A model generated the notes under the pieces. It did no database searches. It was given only the letters and a program-made list of their open reading frames with translations, and was not told where the DNA came from. A DNA stretch of 64,000 bases. Source: Desulfatitalea sp. UBA4791 (GTDB lineage Bacteria; Desulfobacterota; Desulfobacteria; Desulfobacterales; Desulfosarcinaceae). Every line of letters begins with the position of its first letter. Position 1 is the first letter of the stretch. Both the position numbers and the translations under genes were made by a program. This document shows positions 28,101 to 39,519 of this stretch, one piece after another. Location of the stretch: NCBI GenBank assembly GCA_002402905.1, contig DHGT01000037.1:44795-108794 (forward strand), given 5' to 3'.

Positions 28101-28508
28101 ACCGTCCGAACGAATATTGCCGATACGGTCCAGTTTCTGGTTGAACTCCCGGGCGGCCGCCAGATCGGGCATGAACACGAGATTGTGATTCTTACGCGTC
28201 CGGTCCCCTTTTTTATAGATATTGCTGATCTCTGTGACCAGCATGAACCGCACCGGCTGCCGGCAACTGGCGGGGACCTGTTCATCGCATGCGGCGGCAA
28301 TCTGGGGATCGAGAGCGAAAAGCCCGTCTTCGGCCGGAACCAGTTTGGCGGTGATCTCCTCCCACCAGCCTGGATGGGTGAAATCGCCGGTAGCGATGAC
28401 CCGGATGCCTTTTATCTGGGCGGCGATGTAAAGATGCTCCAGATCGAGTTGTTGGGACGTGGCCCGCGAATATTTGGAGTGGATATGAAAATCGGCGATG
28501 AATGTCAT
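25140..28508 (-). CDS. Endonuclease Q-like (PHP) and UvrD/PcrA-type helicase fusion
   Basis: The 1122-residue protein joins two repair modules. Residues 1 to about 425 match Endonuclease Q: HIH at 8-10 starts the PHP metal site, NSDAHSPGKLG is at 221-231, and a four-Cys zinc site lies at C279, C283, C295 and C298. From about 475 on it is a superfamily 1A helicase: Walker A GPGTGKT at 495-501, FTNKAAREM, DEFQD, GDPDQAIYGFRG and MTMHAAKGLEF. EndoQ nicks DNA 5' of deaminated or abasic sites, and UvrD could unwind from that nick. It follows the aminomutase gene by 2 nt, so translation may be coupled. The start is the family's beta-strand Met at 28508. Confidence 0.88.
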   Translation of the reverse strand: MTFIADFHIHSKYSRATSQQLDLEHLYIAAQIKGIRVIATGDFTHPGWWEEITAKLVPAEDGLFALDPQIAAACDEQVPASCRQPVRFMLVTEISNIYKKGDRTRKNHNLVFMPDLAAAREFNQKLDRIGNIRSDGRPILGLDARKLLDIVLETSDDAYLVPAHIWTPWFSVLGSKSGFDSVEACFEDLSDHIFAVETGLSSDPAMNWRVSDLDRFTLISNSDAHSPGKLGREANLLDVELGFTPIRNALETAAPDQFLGTLEFYPEEGKYHVDGHRKCNFRCLPEQTRTLNGTCPVCGKPLVLGVLYRVEQLSDRASDHRPPKARPYESLIPLEEMLAETFQTSVTTKRVKQAYQRLIRRHGSEFDILRNVPIEELNQNGIALFGEAVARMRGGRVIFDPGYDGEFGQVRLFDPDERRELCGQTSLFAIADSECRQAKVSKENRLAATCADGEPPPRDGIISGPTASLAENVLLNSAQQRVVDHPGGALIVAAGPGTGKTRTITCRMAALIRERQVPAEAILAVTFTNKAAREMAQRLNAMLGPGSQRPFIATFHGFCRHLLQARDQFSDYGLADDTVREAILADAMTQVKEVNPACQVTLARAIDFVVSAKQQLVRPDGDLTPLLPCGEDADPLPDIYRAYQRLLALQQLLDFEDLILEVVDALETDAAWCRQLQERFTHIFVDEFQDVNHGQYRLIRLLAPPGAHLCVIGDPDQAIYGFRGSDVRYFSRVAEDYPGAQRIRLVQNYRSTDAILRAAYQSLKSDGRSADGERETTYSLLQGKMTLTILESASARAEAVAIGRCIEQMVGGTGFHAIDFGKVQDKKEDRSFSDFAVLFRTNDQGRLIDEVLWKAGIPCQFASKEALTQQRVMVKIMALLRVISSRGSYADLCQLNDIVAPGVGRDTLNIFKAWAYTLGLPLERALNSAIRLPIQGLTTARQQRLVDLIRRVQSLRHESSTLSVADMIERVLAHTTLAHQIDPQERLDLLSFAAHYDRDLQAFLDGQVMRSDTDLYRPEAERVALMTMHAAKGLEFAVVFIAGCEEGLVPYIPPGQAVCDVEEERRLLFVAMTRAKERLYLSWARKRTLYGKTEVRRPSSFWEPIDPKLLERLSQPVKKASP

Positions 28509-28510
28509 GA

Positions 28511-30313
28511 TCAGTAATAATACCAGATCGTCTTGTAATCGGCGACGTCCTCGCCGTCGGCCTTGAGCCGTTTCAGATAATCGTAGATCGGGACATCTTG
28601 ATACACATAGGTATCGACCAGGGAAAGCTTCTTCTCCCATGGATGGAATTCATAGACCCGCTTCCCATCCGGCATGACCGAAATAATGTCGTGATGCTGA
28701 GAGGCTTTGAGATAGTTTTTCCCCAAACCCGGCACATTGAAGACGATCTCGTCGGTGCGCACGGTACCGGGCATCAAACGGGCCTCTTCCTTTTGCTCCT
28801 GTTCCAGTCGCGCGATGGGGACCCGGAAATCGTCGGTCTCCTCTTTACCCTTGGTATTGAAGGTGTAGTAAGGCGTCACACCGATCAGGCGCAACTTCTG
28901 GCGCAGGAGGCAGGCCTCGAATTTTCTCGAATTATAATACGTAAAAACGAGCTGATTATACACCTCCATACCGAAGCGCCGGAATTGCTGAACGGCCTGC
29001 ATGGCCTGGGGGGTGATTTCGTAAGGATGCTCGAAGTGGGTCACGAGGATCACTTCCCTTTTACCGGGAATATGATACCGGCTGATAGCCCGTACCAGGG
29101 CGTCGCTGCTTCGCTGCGGCAATGTGACCGGCGTCCGGGTACCGATCCGAATGCGAAGGATGTGTGGAATGGCGGCCAATCGTGCCATCAATGCCTCGAT
29201 CCGCTTATTGGAAAGCAGGAAAGGGTCACCGCCGGTCACCAGGACCTCGTTGATTTCGGGTGTCTCGGCGATCCAGTCGATCGCCGCATCGAGCTTGGAT
29301 TTGGAAACCACCGACTGGGGGGAATAGACATCTTCGATTTCCCAGTTGCGCTGGCAATAGACACAGATTTGCGGGCAAGTCAGGATCGGTTTGAGAATCA
29401 AGATATTGGGGTATCGTCGGGTGATACCTTCGATGGGTGAGGTGTTGCGCTCGAGCATGAAATCCATGGAGTGGTCGTTACGTTGTTTAAGCGCCGCCAG
29501 GCTGCGGACGTAGTGCAGACTGGGAATGACCTGGGCGCGCACGGCGCGATCCCTCTTGCCGCCGGTTTCATTATCCAAAAGGGAAAGATAATAAGGGGTG
29601 ATGCCAAATGGGATGCGGTGCTGCCGTGCCAGGCGGACGGCTTCATACTCCTCGTCGGTCAGCTTGATGAGCGAGCGCAGCGTATCTGCATCTCGAATGA
29701 TGTGCCGCACATGCCATTGCCACTTCTCCCATTCCAGGTCCGTGGCGTTAAAGAATTTCAATATTCTGTATTTATTTCTACTTCTTCTTCTAACGGCTTC
29801 GTTGTCGAGGCCGCAGGCATAGCTTTGCATGTGGTGCTGGGCAGCCTGCGCCAGCCGTGACAAGTCTTTGGAACGCAACTTGGCGGCCTTGACGCCTTCA
29901 TGTTTGGTGAATGCTGGAATTTTATCTGCATATATTCCGGATTTCCCTGAGATCCCTTTTATCAAATGCTCCAACTCGGCCAGAAAGGCCGGTGACGGAT
30001 GATCAGCCGGTTTCTCGGCACGATTCGACAATAAGGATTCAATATATTCAATCATGCTGTAGCCGGCCAGGTTTTCGTTACGTTCGGATAGGATCTTGCG
30101 AAACACATCAATGGCATCGCGCCTCAAAATATACTCCAGCGGGGGGATATCAGGGTTTTCCTCATAAGTTTCAGCCAGTTGTAATGACAACCAATTACGA
30201 ATAGCCTTCTTTTTGGCACCCCTGTCCTGCTCGGAGGTAAGGATGGTTTTGAGCTCCGGCGCCATGTCGAGAATGGTCGATAACCGTGATATTATCTGTT
30301 GTTTATTCATCAT
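28511..30313 (-). CDS. KamA-family radical SAM aminomutase, predicted glutamate 2,3-aminomutase
   Basis: The protein has about 600 residues, longer than clostridial lysine 2,3-aminomutase because of a roughly 200-residue N-terminal part. The radical SAM motif CPQICVYC (C313, C317, C320) is intact, and K532 in PGLGKN sits where the PLP lysine is expected. The two aspartates that bind the lysine side chain (D293 and D330 of the clostridial enzyme) are replaced by K488 in PYYTFNTK and N526 in FNVPG. The same Lys/Asn pair is reported for glutamate 2,3-aminomutase, so beta-glutamate, an osmolyte, is the likely product. Two adjacent Met codons (30313, 30310) make the exact start unsure. Confidence 0.82.
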   Translation of the reverse strand: MMNKQQIISRLSTILDMAPELKTILTSEQDRGAKKKAIRNWLSLQLAETYEENPDIPPLEYILRRDAIDVFRKILSERNENLAGYSMIEYIESLLSNRAEKPADHPSPAFLAELEHLIKGISGKSGIYADKIPAFTKHEGVKAAKLRSKDLSRLAQAAQHHMQSYACGLDNEAVRRRSRNKYRILKFFNATDLEWEKWQWHVRHIIRDADTLRSLIKLTDEEYEAVRLARQHRIPFGITPYYLSLLDNETGGKRDRAVRAQVIPSLHYVRSLAALKQRNDHSMDFMLERNTSPIEGITRRYPNILILKPILTCPQICVYCQRNWEIEDVYSPQSVVSKSKLDAAIDWIAETPEINEVLVTGGDPFLLSNKRIEALMARLAAIPHILRIRIGTRTPVTLPQRSSDALVRAISRYHIPGKREVILVTHFEHPYEITPQAMQAVQQFRRFGMEVYNQLVFTYYNSRKFEACLLRQKLRLIGVTPYYTFNTKGKEETDDFRVPIARLEQEQKEEARLMPGTVRTDEIVFNVPGLGKNYLKASQHHDIISVMPDGKRVYEFHPWEKKLSLVDTYVYQDVPIYDYLKRLKADGEDVADYKTIWYYY

Positions 30314-30421
30314 GCTCACTTTCAAAAGAATCGGGTTGGATGGTGTTACGGGGAGGATCGGCAACTGATCCCATTTATTCGAATTTACGGTTTCTTGCAT
30401 TCAGCTTATGAATATATGGTC

Positions 30422-30436
30422 ACGGTTGTCAACCGT
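30422..30436. promoter_or_regulatory. Palindrome between the divergent aminomutase and rdgC genes
   Basis: ACGGTTG-T-CAACCGT is a perfect 7+1+7 inverted repeat, with partial symmetry continuing outside it. It lies 109 nt upstream of the aminomutase start in an AT-rich divergent region, as expected of an operator for a dimeric regulator. The regulator is unknown. Confidence 0.35.
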
Positions 30437-30488
30437 CACACGAATCGTCACCCAAAGGCGCACCACCCGCAGCATCATTAAAAACAGC

Positions 30489-30517
30489 TTGTTTTATTTA
30501 GTTAAAACAGATATATT
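30489..30517 (+). promoter_or_regulatory. Probable promoter of the rdgC region
   Basis: TTGTTT at 30489-30494 and TATATT at 30512-30517 are separated by 17 nt in an AT-rich stretch. The start of transcription would be near 30524, 45 nt before the rdgC ATG. TTGATA-N17-TATTTG at 30530-30558 is an alternative but would leave almost no leader. Confidence 0.4.
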
Positions 30518-30568
30518 TAATCGTTTTTATTGATAACCACTACACTATATGGTATTTGCAGGACGATC

Positions 30569-31183
30569 ATGGGCTTATTGTCAGCAACGACTTCGGCCAC
30601 CCGTTACCGGGTGGAAGGTCAACTGGAACACCCGATTATCGATACGATCGCGGAGGGACTCAAACGCTATGCGATTACCGATATCGATGGTCAACCATCC
30701 GACGCGGCCGTTGGATGGACCAGTTATCACAATCCGTTCGAACCCGATTTCGAAGGATCCCGTTTTCTGATCGGCACGCATGTCGTATTTTCATTGCGGA
30801 TCGACAAGAAATCCATTCCACCGAAATTATTTCAGAAATATTACACCGGCGAATCGTCCAAACGCTTACAGGCCCTGGAACGTGAATTTCTCTCCAAAGA
30901 TGAAAAACAGGCCCTGAAAGATCAGATCGTACAGCGTTTGAACCAAAAAATACCGGCGACCCCCAGCATCTATGATGTGGTCTGGCAATATGAAGCCGGC
31001 ATCGTCTGGTTTTTTTCGAATCTGAAAAGCGCCAACGAACAGCTCGAAACGCTTTTCCACAAAGCGTTCGGTCTTCACCTGGTACGAATGATTCCTTATA
31101 CTATGGCGCTATTTGATCCATCTCTCACCAATGACCAGCGCGATGTACTGGAAAAACTGGCCTTCACCGAAGAAGAGGTGTAA
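30569..31183 (+). CDS. rdgC: RdgC-like recombination-associated protein, N-terminal part
   Basis: RdgC is a ring-shaped DNA-binding protein that restrains RecA. The 204-residue product follows the first two-thirds of E. coli RdgC: GWTSYHNP, then [34 protein letters not shown] and [27 protein letters not shown] match in order and spacing. AGGA lies 6 nt before the ATG at 30569. Translation stops at a TAA (31181-31183), and the rest of the protein is in the same frame four codons on (next entry), so this is either a split gene or one interrupted by a nonsense codon. It sits directly upstream of dnaN. Confidence 0.72.
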   Translation: MGLLSATTSATRYRVEGQLEHPIIDTIAEGLKRYAITDIDGQPSDAAVGWTSYHNPFEPDFEGSRFLIGTHVVFSLRIDKKSIPPKLFQKYYTGESSKRLQALEREFLSKDEKQALKDQIVQRLNQKIPATPSIYDVVWQYEAGIVWFFSNLKSANEQLETLFHKAFGLHLVRMIPYTMALFDPSLTNDQRDVLEKLAFTEEEV

Positions 31184-31192
31184 TCACCACCG

Positions 31193-31720
31193 ATGCTTGA
31201 TATCGCCGTTGCTTATAATCGTTACCGATTCCTTGGAAATGAATTTTTGACGTGGCTCTGGTTTGCCATCGAAAACGATATGGAAACCCTGCGTAGGAGC
31301 GACCCCGATTTTCTGGACTTGGATGTGGGGAACCGCATGGTGTTGGAAAACCGGCTCGCCAACGGAAAGGAAAACATCACCATCAAAGGCGATGCCGCCG
31401 GATTGGAAGAAGCTCTCCTGGCCTTGCGAAAAGGCGCACTGATCACCGATATGCATCTTATATACAAGAGCGGCACTTTGCAGTGGCAATTTGCGCTAAA
31501 GGGCGAAAACCTGAGTTTTTCTGGTTTGAAGCTGCCCGAGACCGGCCCCATGGAATCGGCGGAGGATAAAGAAGGGGTGATCTTGGAAAAAATTTATCTC
31601 TATGAAAAGCCATTTCAGTTAATCGATAAGTTGTTTCAGATATTTATAAAAAAGCGCCTATCCGTCCAATGGCAGGAGTTGATCATTCCGGGAATGAAAA
31701 AATGGCTGACGCCTGAATAA
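31193..31720 (+). CDS. RdgC-like C-terminal part
   Basis: The 175-residue frame continues in the same reading frame as the RdgC-like N-terminal part after one TAA and three codons (TCA CCA CCG). GALITDMHLIYKSGTLQWQFAL and the final helix around LYEKPFQLIDKLFQIFI resemble the C-terminal domain of E. coli RdgC. There is no good ribosome site at this ATG; the nearest GAAGAGGTG is 14 nt away and inside the upstream gene, so expression would need re-initiation or stop-codon readthrough. Together the halves make about 380 residues, against roughly 300 in E. coli. Confidence 0.6.
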   Translation: MLDIAVAYNRYRFLGNEFLTWLWFAIENDMETLRRSDPDFLDLDVGNRMVLENRLANGKENITIKGDAAGLEEALLALRKGALITDMHLIYKSGTLQWQFALKGENLSFSGLKLPETGPMESAEDKEGVILEKIYLYEKPFQLIDKLFQIFIKKRLSVQWQELIIPGMKKWLTPE

Positions 31721-31996
31721 GATGAACGTTCCGACAATCGCTGCACCAAAGGGTTACTATAGATCAAAAGTTATTGACATGGCGTGGATCAAAGAGTGTT
31801 CAAAACTTCGTCGTTATCCACAAAAAAATGCTTACTATACAAAAACGACAGGTTGTTGAACGATTATAAACAACGTTGTGAACAAGTCATATCTATTGAA
31901 AATATAATAAAAGTAAAACATTATAGATTATATCAACGTTTGCACCGTCCCTATTAATAACAACATTCTTTTAAATTAAAAAAATAGGGGAATAAG
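31721..31996. other. AT-rich gap upstream of dnaN, candidate origin-associated region
   Basis: This 276-bp stretch has no open gene and is among the most AT-rich sequences in the window, particularly 31840-31990. It contains one perfect DnaA box, a TTGACA at 31774-31779 without a clear partner, and a TATAAT at 31903-31908. Genes to the left (to 30313) run leftward and those to the right run rightward, as expected near a bidirectional origin. Only one good DnaA box is visible, so it may be just the dnaN promoter region rather than oriC itself. Confidence 0.45.
31814..31822 (+). promoter_or_regulatory. DnaA box
   Basis: TTATCCACA is the perfect 9-mer bound by DnaA. It lies 175 nt upstream of dnaN inside the AT-rich gap. 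No second perfect copy was found in that gap, which limits the case for a full origin. Confidence 0.55.
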
Positions 31997-35520
<3,524 letters not shown>

Positions 35521-35580
35521 GGACCGGCCAGGAATGGATCACAGTACTGTTTTGGTAAAAAAGCGGCACCTTTAAAAGGC

Positions 35581-35616
35581 GAACCCCTAAGGTCTGCGGC
35601 CGGACCTTAGGGGTTC
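35581..35616 (+). terminator. Inverted repeat downstream of gyrB
   Basis: GAACCCCTAAGGTC (35581-35594) and GACCTTAGGGGTTC (35603-35616) form a perfect 14-bp stem with an 8-nt loop. No T-run follows, so it is either a weak intrinsic terminator or an mRNA 3' end stabiliser. The rest of the 35521-35875 gap holds no gene or other signal I can support. Confidence 0.45.
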
Positions 35617-35875
35617 TGAATAGGGTGCGCTTTCAGTCACGTCAGTACATACCACTCCAGCTTCAGTTCAGCCAATTGTAACAACTCAAAAGGAAAATGA
35701 GGAAGAATAGAATGGAATTGCAAGCGCAGCTGACCTTTCGCACAGATAAAGAATGCTGTCAAGCGAAAAACAGCTCTTTTTTTGTTCGACATAGTCGACG
35801 ATTAAATTTTCTTTTTGCTGAAAATACTATCTTCCTCAAATCAAAGACCACTGCTAACCAAAGAGAGTATCAGGA

Positions 35876-36667
35876 ATGCACATACACCACATCAAAGCTC
35901 GCGATCTCCCGGACCTATGGTTTCAAGCGGTTCACGACATATTGGATCACGGCAGACGCTTTACTATCAACAGGGGTTCCTATGCCGGACAGACGCGACT
36001 CGAATATGACTATTTTACGGGTCACGTTCTTTACCCGGGCACCCACCCGCTGATACCGGATATTCCGCCGGCCTGCGGCATCCCTAATCCGGTAGAAGAG
36101 GCTTATCTATACGGTGGAGAGGGTTACGAGCGCTCATATATCGAATATCTCATGACCGGTCACAAGGAGCCCGGAGAATCCTATACCTATGGTGAACGAT
36201 TGACCCGGGTACCCATCGACGGCGATAAATTGAAATGGTGGAAATCAGAGAATAAAGAGATTATCGATCTGAGGGATATCGACGGCAGGATCGTTTTCGA
36301 GGAGGATGGCCATTTATACCTCAATCAGATCGAATGGATCATCGATACCTATCAGCGTCATGGTCATCGCAACAATCAGATGGTGCTGCAAATCGCTCAT
36401 CCATCGGATGTCACGCTGGTCGATCCACCTTGCTTGAGGTCTATCGATACCCGCATCCAGGACGATACACTGAATTTTTTCGTCTATTTTCGTTCTTGGG
36501 ACCTTTGGGGCGGCCTACCGGCCAACCTGGCCGGTATTCAAAACTTGAAAACCTATATGGCCGACGCCATCGGCGTCAAAGACGGCGAAATGATCGTGGA
36601 GAGCAAGGGACTGCACCTGTATGGTTATGCCGAGGATCTGGCCAAACTCAGATGTTTGCGGGAGTGA
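35876..36667 (+). CDS. thyA: Thymidylate synthase, ThyA superfamily (archaeal/methanogen-like type)
   Basis: The 263-residue protein carries the ThyA core: the catalytic Cys186 in DPPCLRSID, YFRSWDLWGGLPANLAGIQNL for nucleotide binding (the counterpart of YQRSADVFLGIPFNIA) and LHLYGY near the C terminus. The first 140 residues are unlike classical bacterial ThyA and resemble the shorter methanogen-type enzymes, so the one-carbon donor could differ. It would methylate dUMP to dTMP; a dUMP/dCMP hydroxymethylase is the alternative in this superfamily. It lies between gyrB and a convergent asnS. Confidence 0.8.
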   Translation: MHIHHIKARDLPDLWFQAVHDILDHGRRFTINRGSYAGQTRLEYDYFTGHVLYPGTHPLIPDIPPACGIPNPVEEAYLYGGEGYERSYIEYLMTGHKEPGESYTYGERLTRVPIDGDKLKWWKSENKEIIDLRDIDGRIVFEEDGHLYLNQIEWIIDTYQRHGHRNNQMVLQIAHPSDVTLVDPPCLRSIDTRIQDDTLNFFVYFRSWDLWGGLPANLAGIQNLKTYMADAIGVKDGEMIVESKGLHLYGYAEDLAKLRCLRE

Positions 36668-36678
36668 TCGAATGACCC

Positions 36679-38043
36679 TTAGAAGGCGATATTTTTCGGT
36701 GTCCGCGGAAAGGGAATCACATCCCGGATATTACTGATGCCGGTCATCAACATGATCAATCGTTCGAATCCCAAACCGAATCCGCTGTGGGGTACGCTTC
36801 CGTAATACCGGGATTGCAGGTACCACCAATAGGTGTCTTTTGAAAGTCCCATGGTCACCATGCGCCGGGCCAGAACATCATAACGCTCTTCGCGCTGGCT
36901 CCCTCCGATGATTTCACCGATCTCGGGTACCAGAAGATCCATAGACGCCACAGTTTCATGATCATTGTTCAGCCGCATGTAAAACGGTTTGATGCTTTCG
37001 GGAAAGTCATAGACAAAAACAGGTCGTTTAAAAATCCGTTCGGTGAGATAGCGTTCGTGTTCGCTTTGCAGATCCTGGCCATACGAAACGGGATATTCAA
37101 ACGCATGACCGCTGCGCTCGAGCTGTGCCAATGCCTCCTTATAGGGGATGCGGACAAACTCCGATGAAACCAGGAGATCGAGTTTTTTCATGAGATCTTT
37201 GTCCACGAATCGGGCAAAGAGATCGATATCAGTCGAACAATGGCTCAAGGCATGGTCGGTGAGATACCGGATCAACGTTTCGGCCATGGCCATGTTTTGT
37301 TCGAGGTCGCAAAAGGCCATTTCGGGTTCGACCATCCAGAACTCTGCGGCATGCCGGCGTGTGTTTGAATTTTCGGCCCGAAACGTGGGACCGAAGGTAT
37401 AGACATCGCCCAGGGAGAGGGCCAGCATTTCGGCCTCCAACTGTCCGGACACGGTGAGGTTGGCTTCGGTGCCGAAAAAATCGTCCGCCACGGATGTTTT
37501 GCCGGGAGGCAGCGTGGTGACGCGAAACATTTCACCCGCACCCTCGCAATCCGAGGCGGTCAAAATAGGGGTGTGCACGTAACGAAAGTCGCGTTCGTGG
37601 AAAAATTGATGAACGGCAAATGCCAGTTCGGATCGAATACGAAAAACGGCGCTGTATTTATTGGTGCGGGGCCTCAGATGGGCGATGGTACGCAAGTATT
37701 CATCGCTGTGGCGCTTTTTTTGGAGAGGGAAGTCTTCCGGCGCAGATCCGAGGACGGCTATAGCGGTGGACCGGAGCTCCCACTGTTGCCCTTTGCCTTG
37801 GGAAGATACCAGCCGGCCTTGAACGGTCAAAGCCGTGCCGGTCGTCACCTGGTGAATCAGTTCGTCGTAATTCGGCAACGCCTGGTCTGCAATGATCTGG
37901 ATGTTGGCGAGGCAGGAACCATCGTTTAATTCGATAAAAGAAAAGCCCTTGGCGTCGCGACGGGTGCGCACCCATCCCTGGACCAGTACGATTTCCGCGG
38001 GCTCGGTGCGCTTCAATAATTGTGTAATCTTGGTTCGCTGCAC
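36679..38043 (-). CDS. asnS: Asparagine-tRNA ligase
   Basis: The 454-residue class IIb synthetase charges tRNA-Asn. It has an N-terminal OB fold (VLVQGWVRTRRDAKGFSFIELNDGS), then motif 2 around FRAENSNTRRHAAEFWMVEPEM and motif 3 GFGLGFERLIMLMTG near the C terminus. FWMVEPEM and the overall length mark AsnRS rather than AspRS. It is transcribed leftward, converging with thyA, and follows the htrA-like gene by about 20 nt on the same strand. Confidence 0.95.
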   Translation of the reverse strand: MQRTKITQLLKRTEPAEIVLVQGWVRTRRDAKGFSFIELNDGSCLANIQIIADQALPNYDELIHQVTTGTALTVQGRLVSSQGKGQQWELRSTAIAVLGSAPEDFPLQKKRHSDEYLRTIAHLRPRTNKYSAVFRIRSELAFAVHQFFHERDFRYVHTPILTASDCEGAGEMFRVTTLPPGKTSVADDFFGTEANLTVSGQLEAEMLALSLGDVYTFGPTFRAENSNTRRHAAEFWMVEPEMAFCDLEQNMAMAETLIRYLTDHALSHCSTDIDLFARFVDKDLMKKLDLLVSSEFVRIPYKEALAQLERSGHAFEYPVSYGQDLQSEHERYLTERIFKRPVFVYDFPESIKPFYMRLNNDHETVASMDLLVPEIGEIIGGSQREERYDVLARRMVTMGLSKDTYWWYLQSRYYGSVPHSGFGLGFERLIMLMTGISNIRDVIPFPRTPKNIAF

Positions 38044-38064
38044 GGCAGTTCTCCTGGTAAGCGG

Positions 38065-39459
38065 CTATGGCGACAGTCGGACGGTCAGATAATACACCCG
38101 GTCATCGCGCTGAACAAGGAGCAGAGCGGAAGATTTTAGCCGCGACTTGATCACTGCATCGCTGAATTCACCGAGAGAACCAATGGTTTGGTCGTCGAGT
38201 TGGACGATGACATCACCCGCTGCCACGCCGATATGAGACAGATGGGATCCTTCGCGCACTTCCGTGATGACGACCCCGCGATCTGATAGAATGCGGAACT
38301 GGCGGCGCATGCGCTGATCGACCGGTTGAACCTTGACCCCTAAACGGCGCCAGGCCAGCTCCGCTGCTCGTTCGCGGGGATAGGCGCGCGTCTTGATAGA
38401 GATGCGTTTGCTGACGATATTTCGCAGGATCGAAAACTCAATCGTCTCACCGGTCGAAAGGGAGCGGACCGCCGCATAATAGTCGTCGACCGAGGTGACG
38501 TTGCGGCGGCCCATGGCGGTGATCAGGTCGCCGCTCTCCATTCCAGCTCTGGCGGCCGGGCTCTCCTCTTCGACCTGGGTGACCACCACGCCGCTGGCAT
38601 CCTGAAGGCCGAGATAGGCGGCCATACGGCTGTCCAGATCCTGCACCACCAATCCAATCCAGGCCTGCATGACATGGCCGTATTGAATGAGGTCGGCGAT
38701 GATGCGTTTGGCTTTGTTGATCGGAATGGCAAAGCCGATCCCCTGGGCCTTGGCGTAGATGGCCGTGTTGATGCCGATCAATTCGCCATTGATATTGAGC
38801 AGTGGGCCGCCGCTGTTGCCCGGATTGATGGAGGCATCGGTCTGTATAAAGTCGTGAAAGACGCGCTCGTCCGTGTTGATGCTGCGGTTGACGGCACTGA
38901 CCACGCCGGTGGTCACGGTGTGCGAAAAACCGAAAGGGTTGCCGATGGCGATGATGGTTTCACCGATCATGATGTCGTCGGAATTGCCCATCTCGATGGC
39001 CGGCAGCGCCGTGTCGGTGTTGATCTGCAGGACCGCCAGGTCCGAATCCGGATCCGCACCCACGATGCGCACATCGAATTGGCGTTCGTCCTGCAGCGTC
39101 ACCTTGATCGAGGTGCTGCGTTCGATGACATGGGCATTGGTCAGGATGAATCCGCGCCGGCCGTCGATGATGACACCGGACCCCAGACTGACCCGTTTTT
39201 GGGGTTGCTGTTCGAAAAAGTCGCGGAAAAAATTGTCAAACAGTGGATTTCCGCCAAAGGGATTGGGCCGATTGTGGATTTGGTATTCCGAACTGATATT
39301 GACCACCGCGGGACCAACCTTTTGAACCGCCTGGACCACCGGGGTTTGTCGGTCGAATGCCCAGGCCGGCAAGACCGAAACGACCGCCAAGAGAACCAGG
39401 GCGAGGATGAGGCCGGTTTTGCGCTTGCTTTGATGGCCAAAGTCTGCCAAAAATACCAT
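38065..39459 (-). CDS. HtrA/DegP-like serine protease with two PDZ domains
   Basis: The 464-residue periplasmic protease starts with a basic region and a hydrophobic segment (about residues 15-34) ending in AWA, a signal peptide or anchor. The catalytic triad is H110 (TNAHV), D140 (DSDLAVL) and S216 (NPGNSGGPL). Two PDZ domains follow (GVVVTQVEEESPAARAGM and GVVITEVREGSHLSHIGV). It degrades or refolds damaged envelope proteins. The ATG at 39459 begins the signal; a longer form from 39516 is possible because GGAG is about 14 nt from the chosen ATG. Its 5' end lies next to the divergent radical SAM gene. Confidence 0.92.
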   Translation of the reverse strand: MVFLADFGHQSKRKTGLILALVLLAVVSVLPAWAFDRQTPVVQAVQKVGPAVVNISSEYQIHNRPNPFGGNPLFDNFFRDFFEQQPQKRVSLGSGVIIDGRRGFILTNAHVIERSTSIKVTLQDERQFDVRIVGADPDSDLAVLQINTDTALPAIEMGNSDDIMIGETIIAIGNPFGFSHTVTTGVVSAVNRSINTDERVFHDFIQTDASINPGNSGGPLLNINGELIGINTAIYAKAQGIGFAIPINKAKRIIADLIQYGHVMQAWIGLVVQDLDSRMAAYLGLQDASGVVVTQVEEESPAARAGMESGDLITAMGRRNVTSVDDYYAAVRSLSTGETIEFSILRNIVSKRISIKTRAYPRERAAELAWRRLGVKVQPVDQRMRRQFRILSDRGVVITEVREGSHLSHIGVAAGDVIVQLDDQTIGSLGEFSDAVIKSRLKSSALLLVQRDDRVYYLTVRLSP

Positions 39460-39519
39460 TTTTTTCAATTTTCTCCAATAATTGGACCAACATAAACGGT
39501 AAATTAGAGCGTTCATATC

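Noticed and set aside
31774..31802. TTGACA at 31774 as a dnaN promoter
   Set aside because: No acceptable -10 element lies 16-18 nt downstream, so I left it as part of the AT-rich gap.
35697..36053. A 118-codon plus frame upstream of thyA
   Set aside because: It overlaps thyA in another frame and its product is Thr/Arg-rich with no recognisable pattern.
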